Part shown: positions 43,752 through 46,392 of the stretch, one piece after another | Position numbering within the stretch: the stretch's first letter is position 1 | How the letters are laid out: the number at the start of each line of letters is the position of its first letter | Source of the DNA: Actinomycetota bacterium | GTDB lineage: Bacteria; Actinomycetota; Actinomycetes; Nanopelagicales; Nanopelagicaceae | NCBI GenBank assembly: GCA_009699575.1 | Contig: WLNY01000011.1 | Span: forward strand, 1 to 46,392 | Direction: 5' to 3' | DNA: 46,392 nucleotides | Notes under the pieces: model-generated | The model's database searches: none | The model's input: only the letters and a program-made list of their open reading frames with translations | What the model was told of the DNA's origin: nothing | Program-made: the position numbers and the translations under genes

Positions 43752-45230
43752 ATGTCGCGCCGGCCAGATGGACTTCTCACCCACAATCTTCTTGATGAAG
43801 ATAAAGGCCCTCAAGATGCGTGTGGAGTATTTGGCGTATGGGCACCAGGAGAAGAAGTAGCAAAGCTAACTTTCTATGGGCTCTACGCATTGCAACATCG
43901 CGGCCAGGAGTCAGCAGGTATTGCGACAAGTGATGGTGAAAGAATTCTGATTTATAAAGATATGGGTCTCGTCTCTCAAGTTTTCACAGAGAGTGATTTG
44001 GTTTCGCTCACGGGAAATTTAGCAATTGGACATTGCCGTTACTCCACCACCGGATCGAGTTCATGGGTGAACGCTCAGCCAACACTTCGCCCAACTAAAT
44101 ATGGAACACTGGCTTTGGCCCACAATGGCAATTTAACGAATACCGGCGACTTGGCTGAATCAGTTCACAAACTCGAACCTGATGCTCCAAAAAATAGTCG
44201 AGGCGCTACAACTGATACAGAAATAATGACTGCACTTATTGCTCTGCAAGATGAAAATAATGTGGAGGCAAGTGCTCTTGCGGTTCTACCAATTTTAGAA
44301 GGTGCATTTTCGCTTGTATTTATGGATGAAAAAACTCTCTATGCCGCGCGCGATCGTCACGGTGTGAGACCGCTCGTTATTGGAAAACTTGAAAACGGTT
44401 GGGTTGTTGCTTCCGAATCTGCAGCGCTGGATATCGTTGGTGCCTCGTTTGTGCGCGAAGTCGAACCTGGCGAATTTATTGCAATTGACGAAAATGGGTT
44501 GCGCGCTCACAAATGGTCAACCCCAGAACCCAAAGGGTGCCTTTTTGAGTATGTCTACCTTGCGCGCCCCGATACGAGCATTGCAGGTCGTGGCATTCAC
44601 GCGACCCGTGTGGAAATCGGTAAGCGGCTAGCTAAGGAACATCCAGTTGAAGCTGATCTCGTCATACCCGTACCGGAATCAGGAACTCCATCCGCGATTG
44701 GTTATGCAACAGGTTCTGGAATTACATACGGATTAGGTTTGGTAAAAAATTCATATGTTGGCCGTACATTCATTCAACCCAGTCAGACAATTCGCCAACT
44801 TGGAATTCGTCTCAAATTAAATCCACTGCGCGATGTCATCGAAGGAAAACGCATTGTGGTGGTCGATGATTCAATTGTTCGTGGAAATACTCAGCGCGCG
44901 ATTGTGCGTATGCTTCGTGAAGCAGGAGCTGCGGAAATTCACGTTCGTATTTCATCGCCTCCTGTTAAGTGGCCATGTTTCTACGGAATCGATTTCGCAT
45001 CACGAGCAGAACTCATTGCAAGCGGTCTTGCTGTTGAAGAAATTAGACGATCTATTGGGGCAGATTCCCTTGGTTATGTCTCCCTTGAGGGACTTATTGA
45101 GGCCACCCAGATTGCCGAAGAGAACTTATGTAGCGCATGTTTCACAGGAAAATACCCGATTGCAATTCCAGCCGATATGTCTGAAGGAAAAATGCGCCTT
45201 GAAATAACAGAAGTGCAAGGTAAAAAGTAA
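43752..45230 (+). CDS. purF: Amidophosphoribosyltransferase
   Basis: A 492-residue enzyme making phosphoribosylamine from PRPP and glutamine, the first committed purine step. It has a ~23-residue propeptide before the catalytic Cys24 in QDACGVFGVWAPG, so N-terminal processing is expected. ALQHRGQESAGIA follows. Four cysteines in positions expected for a [4Fe-4S] cluster are present: one in PKGCLFEYVYLARPD, one in KWPCFYGIDFA and two in LCSACFTGKYP, so this is the iron-sulfur Bacillus-type enzyme. PRPP loop RIVVVDDSIVRGNTQRAI near 362. Overlaps purM by one base (TAATG). Confidence 0.97.
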   Translation: MSRRPDGLLTHNLLDEDKGPQDACGVFGVWAPGEEVAKLTFYGLYALQHRGQESAGIATSDGERILIYKDMGLVSQVFTESDLVSLTGNLAIGHCRYSTTGSSSWVNAQPTLRPTKYGTLALAHNGNLTNTGDLAESVHKLEPDAPKNSRGATTDTEIMTALIALQDENNVEASALAVLPILEGAFSLVFMDEKTLYAARDRHGVRPLVIGKLENGWVVASESAALDIVGASFVREVEPGEFIAIDENGLRAHKWSTPEPKGCLFEYVYLARPDTSIAGRGIHATRVEIGKRLAKEHPVEADLVIPVPESGTPSAIGYATGSGITYGLGLVKNSYVGRTFIQPSQTIRQLGIRLKLNPLRDVIEGKRIVVVDDSIVRGNTQRAIVRMLREAGAAEIHVRISSPPVKWPCFYGIDFASRAELIASGLAVEEIRRSIGADSLGYVSLEGLIEATQIAEENLCSACFTGKYPIAIPADMSEGKMRLEITEVQGKK

Positions 45231-46288
45231 TGTCAACGTATAAAGACTCAGGCGTTGATATCGATGCAGGTGATCGTGCTGTTGAATTGATGAAGGCATC
45301 AATCGCTCGTGCATCTCGCCCAGAAGTTATGGGTGGAATCGGCGGCTTTGCTGGGCTTTTTGATGCAAGTGCGCTTAAGAAATTTACTAAGCCTCTCCTT
45401 GCCACTTCAACAGATGGTGTTGGGACAAAAACAGAAATCGCTCGCGCAATGGGAATGTATAACACCATCGGCGAAGACCTTGTCGCAATGGTTGTCGATG
45501 ATTTAGTCGTGTGTGGCGCAGAACCACTGTTTATGACAGATTACATTGCTGTTGGGAAAGTTATTCCAGAGAGAATTGCAGAAATTGTTTCTGGAATTGC
45601 GCGAGGATGCGAAAAGGCAAATACCGCACTCATCGGTGGTGAGACAGCGGAGCACCCTGGCCTCCTTGGCCCTGATGAATTTGATATTGCAGGAGCAGCA
45701 ACTGGCGTAGTGGATGAACCCAATTTACTTAGTAAAGAGAATGTGCAAGCGGGCGATCTTATTATTGCCATGCCTTCAAGTGGATTTCACGCAAACGGTT
45801 ATTCACTTATCCGCCACATTTTAAAAACTAAAAAATTAGATCTCTCTAAAACATATTCAGATTTTGATATGTCACTGGGTGAAATTCTCCTCACTCCAAC
45901 CGAGATTTACACTCGCGATTGCCTTGCTCTGGCGCAACTCCTGGGCACATCACTTCGCACTTTTAGTCACATCACTGGAGGTGGTCTTGCCGATAACACT
46001 GCGCGAGTCATTCCGACGGGCTTGAGTGCAATCTATGACCGCAGCACATGGTCACTTCCTGCAGCCCTCGAATTTCTTGCCGCCGAAGGCTCGACTCCTC
46101 AATCTGATTTCGAGCGAACCTGGAATTGCGGAGTCGGAATGGTGGCGGTGATATCAGCCGAATCAGCAGATTTATCCCTATCAGCTCTTGCCGCGCGAGG
46201 CATGAAAGCGTGGGTCGCAGGCTCAATCCAGGCGGCGGGTGCCAGTACCGCGGGCGCCGCTTTGGAGGGGGACTACAAGGCGCGGTAA
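45230..46288 (+). CDS. purM: AIR synthetase (phosphoribosylformylglycinamidine cyclo-ligase)
   Basis: A 352-residue enzyme closing the imidazole ring to form AIR. YKDSGVDIDAGDRAVELMK at the start, GGFAGLFDAS, LLATSTDGVGTKTEIA (about 56-71), VDDLVVCGAEPLFMTDYIAVG (parts at 87-108), GGETAEHPG near 136, SGFHANGYSLIR near 180, and FSHITGGGLADNTARVIP near 244. Complete. Start overlaps the purF stop; the next gene starts 52 bases on. Confidence 0.97.
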   Translation: MSTYKDSGVDIDAGDRAVELMKASIARASRPEVMGGIGGFAGLFDASALKKFTKPLLATSTDGVGTKTEIARAMGMYNTIGEDLVAMVVDDLVVCGAEPLFMTDYIAVGKVIPERIAEIVSGIARGCEKANTALIGGETAEHPGLLGPDEFDIAGAATGVVDEPNLLSKENVQAGDLIIAMPSSGFHANGYSLIRHILKTKKLDLSKTYSDFDMSLGEILLTPTEIYTRDCLALAQLLGTSLRTFSHITGGGLADNTARVIPTGLSAIYDRSTWSLPAALEFLAAEGSTPQSDFERTWNCGVGMVAVISAESADLSLSALAARGMKAWVAGSIQAAGASTAGAALEGDYKAR

Positions 46289-46326
46289 CCTATGCCCCTG
46301 AAGAACATCGATTAAACCGTTAGGTT

Positions 46327-46333
46327 AGGAGGT
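46327..46333 (+). promoter_or_regulatory. Strong ribosome-binding site of the DUF3073 gene
   Basis: AGGAGGT at 46327-46333 is a full anti-16S match seven bases before the ATG at 46341. Most genes in the window have much weaker sites, so this small protein is likely translated at high level. Confidence 0.8.
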
Positions 46334-46340
46334 CACGCAC

Positions 46341-46392
46341 ATGGGGCGCGGCCGGGCAAAAGCAAAACAAACTAAAGTCGCACGTGATTTGA
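46341..46392 (+). CDS. DUF3073 family protein (5' end only)
   Basis: Seventeen codons are in the window: MGRGRAKAKQTKVARDL, then the edge. This basic opening is diagnostic of the short actinobacterial DUF3073 family, which sits after purM in many actinobacteria. Function unknown; the Arg/Lys-rich start suggests nucleic-acid contact. The rest lies outside the window. Confidence 0.88.
   Translation, partial: MGRGRAKAKQTKVARDL

Overview
The window looks like a piece of chromosome from a streamlined, mid-to-low-GC free-living actinobacterium. It best fits the freshwater acI / Nanopelagicales group (Candidatus Planktophila and relatives), although no 16S gene is present to prove it. Actinobacterial marks are: the DUF3073 start at the right edge, a tadA-associated protein next to tadA, an SCP_3 protein between purL and purF, a GlxR/Crp regulator divergent from nth, a RidA-DUF4177 pair, a lysC with an internal beta-subunit start, and an OB-fold domain of the kind found near mycobacterial ceoBC genes. 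Streamlining shows as almost no intergenic DNA (no gene-free stretch reaches 300 bases), many 1-4 base start/stop overlaps, and no insertion sequences, prophage or CRISPR.

Layout. 1-4.7 kb: partial TetR regulator divergent from a MurG-like glycosyltransferase, then a leftward kynU-kynA-DedA run (tryptophan catabolism). 4.7-8.0 kb: rightward ABC-F ATPase, YqhA-type membrane protein, DUF606 transporter. 7.9-10.5 kb: leftward upp, ACT-domain malic enzyme and a second DedA protein. 10.6-11.65 kb: tadA with its partner, then tRNA-Ser(CGA). 11.7-14.0 kb: a leftward APC permease fused to an OB-fold domain. 14.1-15.5 kb: succinate-semialdehyde dehydrogenase. 15.5-20.3 kb: an AT-richer accessory block (ATP-grasp protein, GT2 glycosyltransferase, BKACE/DUF849 enzyme, PglD/NeuD-like acyltransferase, DegT-type sugar aminotransferase). 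20.4-23.8 kb: alpha/beta hydrolase, tRNA-Ser(GGA), SRP RNA, dnaX, recR. 23.8-26.0 kb: a secreted seven-repeat protein. 26.1-28.5 kb: lysC-asd. 28.4-32.3 kb: phosphoesterase, YqeY, DUF4177, RidA, Crp, nth, TlpA-like lipoprotein. 32.3-34.2 kb: acetyl-CoA synthetase. 34.4-46.4 kb: fba followed by a long purine run (purA-D-B-C-S-Q-L-SCP_3-F-M) and DUF3073.

How the genes work together. The purine run encodes PRPP amidotransferase, GAR synthetase, the three-part FGAM synthetase, AIR synthetase, SAICAR synthetase, adenylosuccinate lyase and adenylosuccinate synthetase; purN/T, purE/K and purH are not in the window. Central metabolism is represented by fba, acs, malic enzyme and SSADH. lysC-asd supplies the shared trunk for lysine, threonine and methionine. 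The most interesting part is the AT-rich block. Its three co-directional genes pair a sugar aminotransferase/N-acyltransferase couple with a beta-keto acid cleavage enzyme, a combination I cannot assign to a described pathway.
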